A DNA stretch of 64,000 nt from Oscheius sp. JU75 (lineage: Eukaryota; Nematoda; Chromadorea; Rhabditida; Rhabditidae): the NCBI GenBank assembly GCA_037178855.1, contig JASJZC010000005.1:4836001-4900000 (forward strand). Direction: 5' to 3'. Both the position numbers and the translations under genes were made by a program. Positions 33,856-44,478 of the stretch are shown piece by piece; position 1 is the first letter of the stretch, and the number at the start of each line of letters is the position of its first letter. The notes beneath the pieces were generated by a model. It searched no databases. It was not told where the DNA came from and saw only the letters and a list, made by a program, of their open reading frames with translations.

Positions 33856-33934
33856 TGTCAACTGTAATCTGGGATAACACTTGACAGTTTCTGTAGCCTT
33901 TTGTGTCAAGTGTTATCCCAGATTAAAGTTGAAA
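33856..33934. ncRNA. Candidate hairpin RNA (pre-miRNA-like) or fold-back repeat
   Basis: A perfect 21-bp inverted repeat: 33866-33886 pairs with 33904-33924, with a 17-nt loop. The stem extends outward to about 33856/33934 with two mismatches, for roughly 29 paired bases in 79 nt. The size fits a microRNA precursor. A perfect core is unusual for a conserved miRNA and would also fit a young hairpin-siRNA locus or small mobile fold-back. The transcribed strand cannot be told. Confidence 0.5.
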
Positions 33935-34139
33935 TGTGTCGCAAATAGACGTCTCTTGCGAATTGTAAAGGTAGGATACACAAAATGTGAACCGTCGACG
34001 TCATCTGCCCCTAATCGCACTTAGCTCTTCCAATTATCAGGTTACCCATTTTGTCCCCACTCTCATTCCAAGCCATCTATCTTCCTCAAAATACTCTGTT
34101 CCCAGGTAGAAGACTGCCACACACATTCACAAACTTATT

Positions 34140-34570
34140 TTCTGAAATACCAAGTCATCAGCATCATTTAACCAGCCTCGTCCAATATTGGCCTCATAAC
34201 AATGAGTGTTGTTACAGACTGTAATGATTGAATCATCCTGACAAATCCACCAGTCGCATTGGAGTTCATCCTCAAGGTTAGAAGCCCCTGTCTAAACACA
34301 GAAGAAATTTTCAGAAGATGCGTCTTCGACGCTCCAAAAAATCGCGCCAACAACGGATAGACGATTCGTTCAACATCGCAGCTCGTCGAAAAATATCCGA
34401 AATGCCAAAGTATGTGTTTCTGCTGTTTGAAGAGGGTAAAAACACGACAAGGTACGCACGCAGATTGCGGACGTAGTTTAAGTAGGCTCACTTACAATTG
34501 TTGACCGTTTCTCGCGCATAGTCCAGACACATGTTCTCTGCCAGCAGTCGACAGTTTATGTGAGTACCGT
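34140..34570 (-). other. Possible exons of a Cys-rich protein
   Basis: Two coding-looking pieces on the minus strand (about 34570-34500 and 34275-34140), each with several Cys and Trp, and a consensus donor (TTGTAAGTG) after the first. Frames do not join cleanly through the intervening sequence, so this is either a gene with missed exons or a decayed one. Confidence 0.22.
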
Positions 34571-35344
34571 TCTTTGATAAAAAAAACTCTTCTTTTGTCT
34601 TTTGTAACACTACTCACAAAGAAAACATTCAGTCCTGAGCACCCTTCTGAAAGCCCTGTAAGTACTTCCAATGGTAAGAAAAAGTTCACTGCGGTACTCA
34701 TATCATGCAGCTTTCAAGATAGTTCCGTGATACCCTTTCGATATCCGTCTAACCAAGTGATGTTTTTGCAAAAAGATATGCCTTCTGTCTTGTTCTTTGT
34801 CAAACGCCTATCACCGGTGAGACTTGGCCGCTAACAAAACACAGCTGCCTTCAACTTACGTAAAACTGATCGGCTCCCTATCTTTTCCCTTAGTTCCAGA
34901 CTGACTGCATTCTTTCATGAAAGGCTGCCAATTGCACCTGTCAGTGATACTCTAGTCGCCGAACTAATGAACTAACCTTAAAGCCTAGAGGTTTCTCCAA
35001 ATGACTCGAGTGAACTGATTCAATAGCTGGCTGACAAGCAGGCAAACAGTTTTCGGCTCCTATTGGCTCCGCTCCCGTTCGGTTTCCTGGTATTCCACAA
35101 TTAACAGCCCTTTAAAGTCGAAGAAGAAGAGCAGCAGTCGTGTTCTGTACCTGTGAGTGGGTGGACGAGGGGCAATCATCGGCGAATGAATGAGCCGCCG
35201 GCGCTCTTACACCCGGCTTTCTCCGTTCCAATGACTTCCAACTTTTCCAAAATCTCCCCTTCCCTTTCAAGAAAGAGTTCTTTGGGCTGTCGAGTCGCTC
35301 GGCTCTCTCTCCCTAATCTTGGCGTGATCAACGACCCGCGTCAA

Positions 35345-35350
<6 letters not shown>

Positions 35351-35375
<25 letters not shown>
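35351..35375. repeat. (CT)n microsatellite
   Basis: About twelve and a half uninterrupted CT units, followed by CACTCG. Simple repeat in non-coding DNA; a GAGA-type promoter element is possible but not supported further. Confidence 0.9.
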
Positions 35376-36630
35376 ACTCGAAAACAAAAAGCAGAAACTC
35401 GGCTGTTTAGGACAGAAATTCTCAGAGATACGGATACTCGAAACGAGTTGCAAAGGAGAGACCAAATAAATATTTCCAGCGAGGTGCCGCTCTCGTGATT
35501 TCGCTCGAATATTCCAGTCGGAATTACTCTCCTCTGTTTACTCAAGTATTTGATTCCTTATGTCTTCCAGTAGTGGAATTGACCTCGCAATCTCATAAAA
35601 TTCGTTTTCGTGACCACTTGACGTCTATAACGACTCCAATCACACTTCTTTCGGGAGACGCTGCAATATATATATACTAGATCAAAGAATTAGGAAAAGA
35701 CGAACAAACTGTTTTCGACGGGGTCACGTGCGGAAAGAACCATAAATTCACAGCCATTTCCCACCACCTGTCCGCTGCTCCTCCCCAGCTTTCTCTCTTT
35801 TGAACCCCTTTAATCGCGTCATCAATCCAAAAGACTTTTCTCAGAGTATAAGAATGGGAGGGTCCATCTGTCGTATTGACTATATGAATCGAAAGAGATT
35901 CGCACTTACTACTGTATCAGTCCCAAAGAGAGTGAGACTTAAGACCCGAGGCAATATCCATATCTCCGAAATTGTGCCTCTCGCGATTGCCGTCGGCGAA
36001 TTTCCGTAGCGTCTCAGCCTAATCCCGCCCAGAATGCCAAAAACTTTGCGCTACTTCTTATCTCATGGACCGTCGTCGGGCGTTCCGTCATCGTGTTCGC
36101 AGTAACTTGTATCTCAACTTGTTCTGTTTTTCTTACGAGGGCGTTTTCAGTGGTGGCACACAGACGCAACTTCCGGAACAGATTCAGCCCGTATTGGCAA
36201 AAGGCACCTGTGTTCACGTAGTCGGAGTTTTCCACTCGGCTACAGCAACGCCCAAGGTCGATCCTCTCGGTGAGTCGAATAAATTTTTCTGTTACTTAAT
36301 TGATTTCCTGTCTCATATACCTTCCACTTAAGCAATGTTGATATGGACTGAGACTTGAACAATGGTACCAGAATGGGAGTCAGAACACAACTTCCTAACC
36401 TTCTGTGTTTCTAGAGGCCCCAATCGTACCTCTCAGAGTTCCGTGAGACTCGTAGCACTCACTATATGTCCAGTCTGATGGCTTGTTTTTTTTGTCTTCT
36501 AGGTGTTTTTCTTCTTCCCACAGCGAGCGATCTTTTGTTATATTCGGAGCAAGGCAGTTATGCCCCTATGGTAGTCGAAAGCCCGCCCCGCACCTGATGA
36601 TGACTCCGCCTTCTTGACGCTATTCTCACC

Positions 36631-37810
36631 ATGCCCAAAACGAACAAACGACGTTCAGCTCCTAAGGAGATGCACCGACAGTACACCTCCAATTCTGCTT
36701 CAACAGACAATGAGGAGTTTACCCAGGAAGAACTACAGGAGTTTGCACAGGCCTTCAAGGTTAGTTCTTCAATGTCTTGAAGACGAGCTATGCAAAAGCA
36801 GGATTTGTGTTTTGATCTTAGAAGAAGGGCTGAGTTCATCCATACTTCCTCCAAACCACAAATTGCTCTCCTTGGGGATTGCCCCTCGGCCATCAAATAA
36901 ACATAAATGTAGGGGCGAGCAGAGATCCGATTTTGTTAATAATGGGCCCAAAATGAGCTTGGAAAAAGACCGAAGAGTGGGGTCATACAGAATCTTGGAA
37001 ATAAGTCTTTATATTGCGTGGGTGAAGTGTCCAACCAAAAGGAAATTTAATTGTGGATTCTCGCCGTCTCTTCATCGAAATTGAAATTTGTTTCGAGACA
37101 GCAGAGCGAAAAATTCATGAGTTGCTGCATTTCAGAGACGGGCTCAAACAGGAACTAGTCCCCAGTTGTACTACAATTGCCAGTCTGACTATAATTGCAA
37201 ATTGGTCTCATATCTCAAATGGTCCCGATATTCAAAATGTATAGGGGCGTTTTCAGATTTTTGACAAAGACTCGAGTGGAACTCTCCATGTGAAAGAGCT
37301 CGGAGTCGCAATGAGGACTCTTGGAATGAACCCGACCGAGGAAGAACTGCAGAATATGGTCAATGAGTACGATATTGACGGTAACGGGAAGATTGACTTC
37401 TCGGAGTTCTGCAAAATGATGCGGGAGATGAACAAGGAAACTGATAGTCAAAGTGAGTCGAGTCTTGTTTCAAAATAATAGCAGATTTCAGTGATTCTTC
37501 TTGCATTCAAAGTTTTTGACAAAGACGGAAACGGCTACATAACCGCCCAAGAGTTTAAACATTTTATGACAACAATGGGAGAGCGATTCACGGAGGAAGA
37601 GGTCGATGAGATTATCAAGGAAGTGGATAGAGACGGCGACGAACAGGTACACTCACTTCATTCCAGCACACCAAGGCTTTTCAGATTGATTTGGACGAAT
37701 TTGTAAGAATGCTTACCCCTATTGTCGCAGAAGGCTCAAAAGATGACCCATTTCTGTCAAATGGAGAGACCTCAACCCATGCTCTTTTTTCGGGTTCCTC
37801 TTCGCGCTGA
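36631..37810 (+). CDS. Calmodulin-related EF-hand protein
   Basis: Four EF-hands. Loops: [36 protein letters not shown] and DRDGDEQIDLDE; all keep Asp at position 1 and Glu at position 12, so all four should bind calcium. The spacing and linker ([12 protein letters not shown]) are calmodulin-like. It differs from true calmodulin by a ~33-residue N-terminal extension ([20 protein letters not shown]) and a ~20-residue Ser-rich C-terminal tail, as in the C. elegans cal genes. The first intron (36760-37255, 496 nt) is exceptionally long here. AATAAA lies at 37824. Confidence 0.9.
36760..37255 (+). other. Long first intron of the calmodulin-related gene
   Basis: GTTAGTT donor and GTTTTCAG acceptor, 496 nt, more than ten times the usual intron here. 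No repeat ends were recognised. It may hold an enhancer, an inserted element or an unrecognised small RNA. Confidence 0.5.
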
Positions 37811-37823
37811 CCTGTATATTGAC

Positions 37824-37829
37824 AATAAA
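37824..37829 (+). terminator. Poly(A) signal of the calmodulin-related gene
   Basis: AATAAA 14 bp after the stop codon. The convergent neighbour ends only 53 bp further on, so the two 3' ends nearly overlap. Confidence 0.6.
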
Positions 37830-37881
37830 TTATTTGTACAGATCTAGTCTTTGACTCGTTTACTTGGAGAATGACAAACTA

Positions 37882-38524
37882 TTAAGTCTTCTGTGCTTCA
37901 AAAGTGAACTCTTGGGCGATCTCGACTCCCGACTTGACCATCTCCTCCTGTTGGGCTTTCATCTCGACTGTCTGCTCGAAAAGAGTCGTCTTCTTGTCCA
38001 CATCGAGAAAAATGTTCGTGACTGGTCGTGGCTCGCCGTCTCTCGAATATCCGAAGTCGGCCTCAACAGCATATTCAGTGACTGTTGGACCGGCTTCCTT
38101 CATCAGCAACTTGTTGCTGTCCTCGTCCCAGTACTCGGTAGTCTTCTGCATCTTCTTCTTTTCTCCCGAATTCGGCGATTCCGAATTGACTCGACCGCTG
38201 TCCTGAGTCTGATTGACCTTTCTCAATTCTATCTGGTCAGACGACTTCTTCTTCTCATCTGAACTCTTTTGCGTCTTCTGATCCTGATTCGGAGTGGTCG
38301 ATCCTATCAGATCGTCCATGAGACGAAATTTTTCCTGGTAGTTAGAAGACGAAGATACTTTCGGCTCTTTCACGTCCTTCTTGCTCTCTTTCTTCTTCCT
38401 CTTGCATCCCCAGATGCATAACATCGTCACACCTGAAGAGTTCTTGATGGAAACTTGTGGAAATACCTGGCGAAAGGAGGCAGATCCAGCTGACGAGAAC
38501 GAGAAGAAACACAGCAGTTTCCAT
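37882..38524 (-). CDS. Secreted or membrane-anchored Lys/Glu-rich protein
   Basis: Two exons, 38524-38467 and 38432-37882, around a 34-nt intron, give 202 aa. The first ~20 residues (METAVFLLVLVSWICLLSPG) are a signal peptide or anchor. The rest is highly charged, starting MLCIWGCKRKKKESKKDVKE, then a Ser/Asp/Lys-rich low-complexity part, and a more ordered C-terminal third (EYAVEADFGYSRDGEPRPVT, NIFLDVDKKTTLFEQTVEMK). No domain recognised. It is divergent from the next Lys/Glu-rich gene, with 106 bp between starts. Confidence 0.65.
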
Positions 38525-38630
38525 TTTGCCAACTGTCGCTGTCGGATCCTTCTCTTTTAACTGTACTTGTTTATTGAGGCAATTAGGAGAACCAAAAGGT
38601 ACAAGCTATCAGTTCATTCAAAGGTTCCCG

Positions 38631-40191
38631 ATGGAGAAGTCGTCTGGAGAGAAGCTATTCAAAGCAGGGGAGGACCCTAATCAAGAGGATGTGGAAGAAA
38701 GACTGAAGGTGCCGGAGAGAGCCGACGATGAACCGGAGGCCGAAAAGAAAGTTAAGGGTGAAATAAAGGCGGTACCGAGAAACGCTGTGGCGGAGAAGTT
38801 TATCGAAGAGAAGACGGAAGACACCGAGAGAGAAAAAAAGAAAAGAGAAGAGGAAAAGTCCGGACGAGAGAAGAAGAAGTTTGACTTTCTGATGAAGAAG
38901 ATCAAGGCGTCGGACGTGAGTAAGCGACACAAACAGCAAAAGAAGGGATCGAAGCAGAAGAAGTCGAAGAAGAAAGTAGAGTACAAACAGCTGAAGAAAA
39001 AATCTTTCACGGAGATGTTCAAAGAACGAATGAAGTCACTTTTTGGAGGAACGAAAGCTGGAAAAGCGAGAAAGACAGCCGAGAACAAGTTGACTAAGAA
39101 GAATAATCGTTTGGGCGACGTAGCTGATGGGGACGATGCTCTGCCAGGAGTTGGGATCAAAGAACATGAGGGATACGACGACTGTTGGATCATGGATCCC
39201 GCTGTGCTGACTGATCGAAGCCATCGGGCAGATCTCGATCTGGTTGTGAACAACGACAATGGAGGACAGCTGTGGCATGAGAATAAACGTCCCTTCTGGA
39301 GGAACAAAACTCTTCAGAGCGAAGTTCCCCCAAAGCCAGATGACAAGACAATCTCCAAGATCCTCATCGATGTCATCAACAAAAAACAGTCAATAGCTGA
39401 TCCGGCACCCGATCCGAGCCCCTTCTTCACGGACAACATGAAGCTGGACGAACTGGCTCTGAAGGACGAAATCTGGTTCAAGGAACCACAGGTTCTGGGA
39501 AATACCATTCGGTCGATCATCGGAGCCATCGAGGACTCGGAAATTGAGAAGAAGACTCCGGCCGAGCACAAGACCATTGTCGTATTCAAGGAGCCGACTA
39601 CCCTCTACTCCTACTACAGGTTCGTTCCCTTTCTCTCCGAAGTAAACTTGCATTAAAAGGGACGGTGATATTGCGGATGCATGGGTGCACAGCGGAACAC
39701 GTTTTCAAATCGGGACTCGCGACGAGCCTCCCCGAAAATGAATCTTTCGCATTTTTCAGTGCTTTACACACATTTTCATGACTTCTAAATGTGTTTAAAC
39801 GACTAAAATTATCTCGGAGACGCCTACTGCGACGTCGAATATGGCGAGAATAATGAAGGAAATTGAGAAAACGCTACTCTTCTTTAGTTTTCCTAATTTT
39901 CTACATTTTTCTCGCCGCCGTGCACCCATGCACCGCAATGTTACCGTCCCTTTAAGACACGACATCTCAAAAAAGGAGCTGCTTCCTTTCCTCAAGTCTC
40001 TCCCGGGCAAGCCGAGACGGCTGAAGAAGAGCAACACAAGCAGCTCGACATCTTCCACTAGCAGCACGTCGACTGGACCGAAAGCAGGCAGTCCGAAGGA
40101 GGGAAAGACTCGAGAAAACTCGTTCCCAGAGAAGAAGATGGAAAAGTCTGGAAAGAAAATGGAGAAATCGGGAAAAAGGAAGAAGAACTAA
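38631..40191 (+). CDS. Lys/Glu-rich protein with an element-containing intron
   Basis: Exons 38631-39619 and 39957-40191 join in phase 2 and give 407 aa. The N-terminal half is a very basic/acidic low-complexity region (EKKVKGEIKAVPRNAVAEKF, KKGSKQKKSKKKVEYKQLKK). The C-terminal half is more ordered: EGYDDCWIMDPAVLTDRSHR, DLDLVVNNDNGGQLWHENKR, KLDELALKDEIWFKEPQVLG. It ends in a Ser/Thr run and a repeated KKMEKSGK motif. No signal peptide. Its only intron is 337 nt, of which about 295 nt is a small inverted-repeat element. AATAAA at 40210. Family unknown; probably a rapidly evolving lineage-specific gene. Confidence 0.65.
39657..39951. mobile_element. MITE-like element with 40-bp inverted ends, TTAA flanks
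   Basis: Both ends read AAGGGACGGT...ATTGCGG...TGCATGGGTGCAC...GCGG as inverted copies of about 40 bp with only a few differences. TTAA flanks each side (39653-39656 and 39952-39955), as expected for a piggyBac-type target duplication. The ~295-bp internal sequence has no coding capacity, so it is non-autonomous. Removing it with one TTAA copy leaves a 38-nt intron, which is the normal size here. Confidence 0.8.
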
Positions 40192-40351
40192 ACAAGGAAG
40201 TTACGTGTAAATAAAGATTCTCTTCTTTCTCTTGACTCCTCAGTTGTGTTTCTACTACGAACATCTGCGAACAGTAATTGACTCTCTACAAGCATGATTG
40301 TTAGTAGAAAATAATAAACAGTTTTTGAACAAGAAGTCACAATCGATCAGT

Positions 40352-41524
40352 ATGGCATCTGCCTCTGGTCACCTCGTCAGTAGGTTCGGAATGTTCCTAA
40401 AGCAGAAAGAAGAGAGGAAGAAGATGCCGGTAGAAACAGCTGTGAAGAAGACGAAGAAGCCGTCTTGGACCAAACAGCGACCCATGAAGCAGCTGGTGGA
40501 AAAGGCGAAGAAGATCGAAGAAGAAGAGGCTGAAGAGTTTGAACCGACGCCGCAAGGAACCCGTCCCGCTCTGTGCATCGGCAAAAGAAGGCCAAAGGTG
40601 ATCTGGAAAAAGGAGATAAAGAGAGAAGAAGACAGCTCGTCGCCTGCCTCTCCCTCGCAGATGGAAGAAAAGGTCGAACCACTGAAGGATGCGCTAGCTG
40701 AGCTGACTCTCAAGAAGCAGAGACTGGAGGACACGGTGGACAGACTTAGACAGCGACTGGCCAGAAGAAACAAGAGAATCGAAAAACTAATGATGGAGCT
40801 CAAGGAGCTGAAGACTACTCCGAAGTCAGAAGAAGGAAAGGGCTCTTCGACTACCGTAGATACGAACAAGGATGGAATGGAACTGATCAAAAAGGAACTG
40901 GAAGTGACAAAAAAGCAGCTGGAAAAGGAGCAAGGAGAGACGGAAAGGAATAAGGCGGAGATTCACACTCTGCTGAAAGAGGCCAAGAAAAAAAGTGAAG
41001 CGAAAGATCGAAAGAAAAAGAAGAAAGATGAAGAAGAGAGTGAGTCGAAGACAGCTGTAGCCACTCGAATTCTCCAAGTCATGAAGAGGAATCAGCTGTT
41101 GGAAAAAGCTCTTCCGGTCAAGGAGTCGAACATTCTGGCACAGTTCTTCACGAGTGGCGAACAGACGGAACCGAGCCATGAAATGTTGACTCTGCTCGAC
41201 AAAGCGATCTCGATCGGAATCGAGCAGCTGGTTAGATCGACTCATGAACTGGACGATCCCGTGGACAACGGTATGAGAGCTCTGCTGATCCAAACGAATA
41301 AAGCTAAAACTGCCCTTCTCGTTGTCATGCTGACAGAGCCCTCATTTCTGCCATTGGCTTGGGGAGGCAAGACTGTTCAGGCCAAGAATACGGAACAGTC
41401 GAAGAAGAATGTCGAGGTGAAGAAAGAAAGCAAGAAGGAGGAGAAGGGAGAGAAGACTTCGAAGCTCAAGGAACAGAAGAGCTTTGCCCCCAGCAGCTAC
41501 TTCCCTGTCTACCCGAAGAAGTGA
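40352..41524 (+). CDS. Intronless Lys/Glu-rich coiled-coil protein
   Basis: One exon of 390 aa. The first 100 residues are basic (KKTKKPSWTKQRPMKQLVEK). The centre is a long coiled coil with Leu heptads (DALAELTLKKQRLEDTVDRL, QRLARRNKRIEKLMMELKEL). A more ordered part follows (ILAQFFTSGEQTEPSHEMLT, DKAISIGIEQLVRSTHELDD), then a second Lys/Glu tail ending SSYFPVYPKK. No signal peptide. Intronless genes are the exception here, and it sits next to two genes of similar composition. No family recognised; a structural or germline role is speculation. Confidence 0.65.
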   Translation: MASASGHLVSRFGMFLKQKEERKKMPVETAVKKTKKPSWTKQRPMKQLVEKAKKIEEEEAEEFEPTPQGTRPALCIGKRRPKVIWKKEIKREEDSSSPASPSQMEEKVEPLKDALAELTLKKQRLEDTVDRLRQRLARRNKRIEKLMMELKELKTTPKSEEGKGSSTTVDTNKDGMELIKKELEVTKKQLEKEQGETERNKAEIHTLLKEAKKKSEAKDRKKKKKDEEESESKTAVATRILQVMKRNQLLEKALPVKESNILAQFFTSGEQTEPSHEMLTLLDKAISIGIEQLVRSTHELDDPVDNGMRALLIQTNKAKTALLVVMLTEPSFLPLAWGGKTVQAKNTEQSKKNVEVKKESKKEEKGEKTSKLKEQKSFAPSSYFPVYPKK

Positions 41525-41724
41525 TCGAAGTGTACTAATCGGAAACACAATAAAATGTACCGTCTGCACTTCCTCTAATGTCTTCTTTTGAACTCTTTCT
41601 TTCTTTAAAAGAGTACATTCTTTCTACTGCCTGTAGCAATTGCATAAGAAGTAGGAGAATTTGACAAAGAATAAATGTTTTGACGCTCGATTTGCGTCTT
41701 TTTCTCAACAAAGTGGGAGCAGTC

Positions 41725-41985
41725 ATGTACGTCTCTCGTGTCTGTCTCCTATTCTCCATTCTTGTCACATTTATTCTCGGCGAACAGGTTGAGAGAGAAC
41801 GACCCGAATGGCTCCGCGATGGAAGTCCAGACTTTTTCGTAAGTTAGTTTGCGATTCCTAATAATAAATCATTTTAGGACTGCATGCAGGACTGCACCAT
41901 CGCTAAATCTTGGTTCAAAAACTACGAATGTCATGTTGAATGTGTTTGGTGTTGCGCTGCTGCTTGGAAGTGGCATTTCCCGTGA
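41725..41985 (+). CDS. Short secreted CxxxC-type cysteine peptide (73 aa)
   Basis: Exons 41725-41838 and 41878-41985 around a 39-nt intron (GTAAGTT...ATTTTAG). A signal peptide (MYVSRVCLLFSILVTFILG) is followed by an acidic spacer (EQVERERPEWLRDGSPDFF) and a Cys-rich end with the order CMQDC, then ~11 residues, CHVEC, VW, CC, and a Trp-rich tail. Two CxxxC motifs a helix-length apart recall the helical-hairpin (alpha-hairpinin) scaffold, but the final CC differs. The exon border falls exactly between spacer and Cys module. No family recognised. Confidence 0.6.
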
Positions 41986-44478
41986 TCTAGCTGTACACAG
42001 AATGAATTCGAAAACCTTTTTATAATAGGGACTTTCTGTCTAAGAAGAAACCTGTGGAAAAGCATTACTGTTGCCTTTCGCGATGTTCGAATAATTAGAC
42101 TGTTGTCAAATGGTTTGCTCTCGTTCATTAGCATATTTAATGGTTGGCAACACAAAGAACGGATTCGAATTGGTCTGAATACCGAAATGCGAAAACCTGT
42201 CGTCGCCGGGGGACTCGTAATTTCGCGATTTGTCTTTGGATTTGCATCTCAATTTGAACCGGCTCTTTGCAGCCAGCTGCGACCCTGACCTGAACCCTGT
42301 TGCCAGCTGATATTTTGGCCCATATCCTACTGTTTGCTTCCTTTGCGTCGCGCGTGTATCAGAAGCCACATACGCAAGAATCGCAAAGGGCACCGCCATA
42401 GTCAAGAGGCGTAATCTACCGTAATCCAGAGTCTTGGGAAAACTTTGACGCCTATGATCCGCTGTTGCGTCGAGATGGGAATACAACCGCGGAAAAAGTC
42501 CTTTCAAGAGATAGTCTTGAAAGAACATCTTTTTTGGTCTCTTGAAAAAGACTCGATTCGACCCTCAGCCGCCCGGCAATTATTGTTCCCGCGACATGCG
42601 GACTATTGCGTCAGTCGTTTAGAATACCTTCTTTCTGAAAAACACTTGTGACCCGATTAGGTCGTCTGTCCGTATTGTATTCGGTTCCTGGGGTTCCTTC
42701 TGTCTTTTTATGACTCATTACCTCCTGGCTCACAAAAACTGTCCCTTTCTCCTCGCCGAACTCGTTAAATTTTCATGTCTCTTCTGTTCCGAACCGTTTA
42801 TCAGCCTTCCTTTCCCTCTTTCCGCAACAGCTGTCAGCTGTACTCTAATTTTGATCTCCTACGGTAATCCCGTAATTGGGAAGACCATATGGAAGCCACA
42901 GGAGGATTAGTTCCAAGGAGGTTGCGTGAACTGTTTAAGACTCTCAAGCGGCTATAATTGAGTGGACGAATGGAAGATACCTGTCGCTCGTCTTCCTCTC
43001 GTCAATGACCGTGTTTGTGCCCTCAGCAGGTTGTCAGCCGGCTCAGTTTTATCTCGACGGCCCTTCGATTAGTCTGTTTGTTTATAGGAAGCTCTGGGTG
43101 GCAACCTGAGATTATCCTTCTGACGCTCCGTAAATGCTCCAAGTTGTGCCGTTGGCTGGTCGTAAAGAATGGGGGGAGCTGACACACATGTGCTGATGGT
43201 AGTCATAAATTAGACCGGGAACTTGAGCTGGGATAGATGGTAGTCGCTTCCTCGGCTTACCATTGAGTCTATTATGTTCAAGTGCCACCCGGAGCCTCAA
43301 ATACAGCCATCAATCGTCGTATTGTCCTCTCGTATCAGACGCAACCGATGACATGACCGATAACCTTGTTCGGCGTCTTTTCCTTACTCACTGACCGTGA
43401 GCTCATCCTTGCGTGTTCCTCTTCAGCAACTGAAGAAGATCGAGAGTCGGGAAGAGTCAAAGAGCGGCCGATGGTATCGGTGTTTGGCGATTCGTCAGCA
43501 GGCAGCCAGTGGGAATCCAACTGACATTATCAGAGACAAACGCCCTCTCCGAATTAGCACGACTGTAGGTCCTCTCCTTTTATTTTTATTGTTGTACTCT
43601 CTCTGGTCTAAACATTGTCAATACTCCTTTGATACTGGATCAATGTTGGCTGATTGACAGACATTCAAGCGCATGACCTCGTTCAGCTCTTTCCCTCTAT
43701 TCTCAAACCACTAAACTCGATAAAAACTCTGTTAATGACCAACTCAAACGGAAAAAAACCTGCGTCCGACCTTCGATCGTCAATCAAATGTCGTCTGTTC
43801 GTATCACAATTACCCCCGGAAAAACTGATTCATAATAGTCCGGCTGTCGTCTTACAAAAACAGAAACCGGGAGCGGATCGCTTTCAGTTCTCCTTCTCTC
43901 GATCACCCCCGACGTCTATTTATTAAGTGACAGTGTGGTACTCAATGGAGGGCGGGGCGGTCCGCCTCCTCCAAAGAAAATTGGTAGATGTACTAAGGGA
44001 TCACTCGGATCTATTCTTTCGCCCAGACACTTTTTCGCGTTCAAAATAGTTATCTTCCACGCGATGGTCTCATAATTACCGTTTTCGACACATTCGAGCG
44101 GTTCCTCCTTTCTCTTGCCACAATGTGGCTGTCCTTCATCAAATTCCAAACCACCCGCTGGTCATTTACCGCACACTGTCTACTGTCAGAAACCTGTCAT
44201 CGTCGCGTGCTGCCATTCTTTCAAATCCAATCTCTTCTTCAAATCTCCAGTCTTTTTCGTTCCTAATGACAAGCCAGATGTTCTTGTTTGAGTTTCCGCC
44301 AAAAGACTGACGCTCTAATCACATTATCCATTGCGCAACTCGTCTTTCGACCTCTCTTTTCGGATGAATGAATCTCCTTTTCCGAAGACTGCCCCGTTTT
44401 GAATGAAACTGCCCTTGGGCAAACACATCTGTTGGATCCCTTTCACTGAAAAATCTTCCTCGTACAGTCACTTTCCAG
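41986..44478. other. Intergenic
   Basis: About 2.5 kb without a confident gene. A 140-codon minus-strand frame (42528-42106) has no homologue that I recognise and is probably chance. A GC-rich palindromic patch (GGCGGTCCGCC) lies near 43957. Confidence 0.4.

Larger units (their letters stand above)
33935..36630. other. Gene-poor interval with possible exon fragments
   Basis: 2.7 kb without a confident gene. The minus strand at about 34275-34140 has a Cys/Trp-rich piece (LQCDWWICQDDSIITVCNN then THCYEANIGRGWLND), and 34570-34500 has CRLLAENMCLDYARETVNN before a good GTAAGT donor. These may be exons of a secreted Cys-rich protein, but I could not join them in frame. Confidence 0.3.

Noticed and set aside
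42106-42528. 140-codon minus-strand open frame
   Set aside because: No recognisable motif, no start context or introns; kept only as a remark in the intergenic entry.
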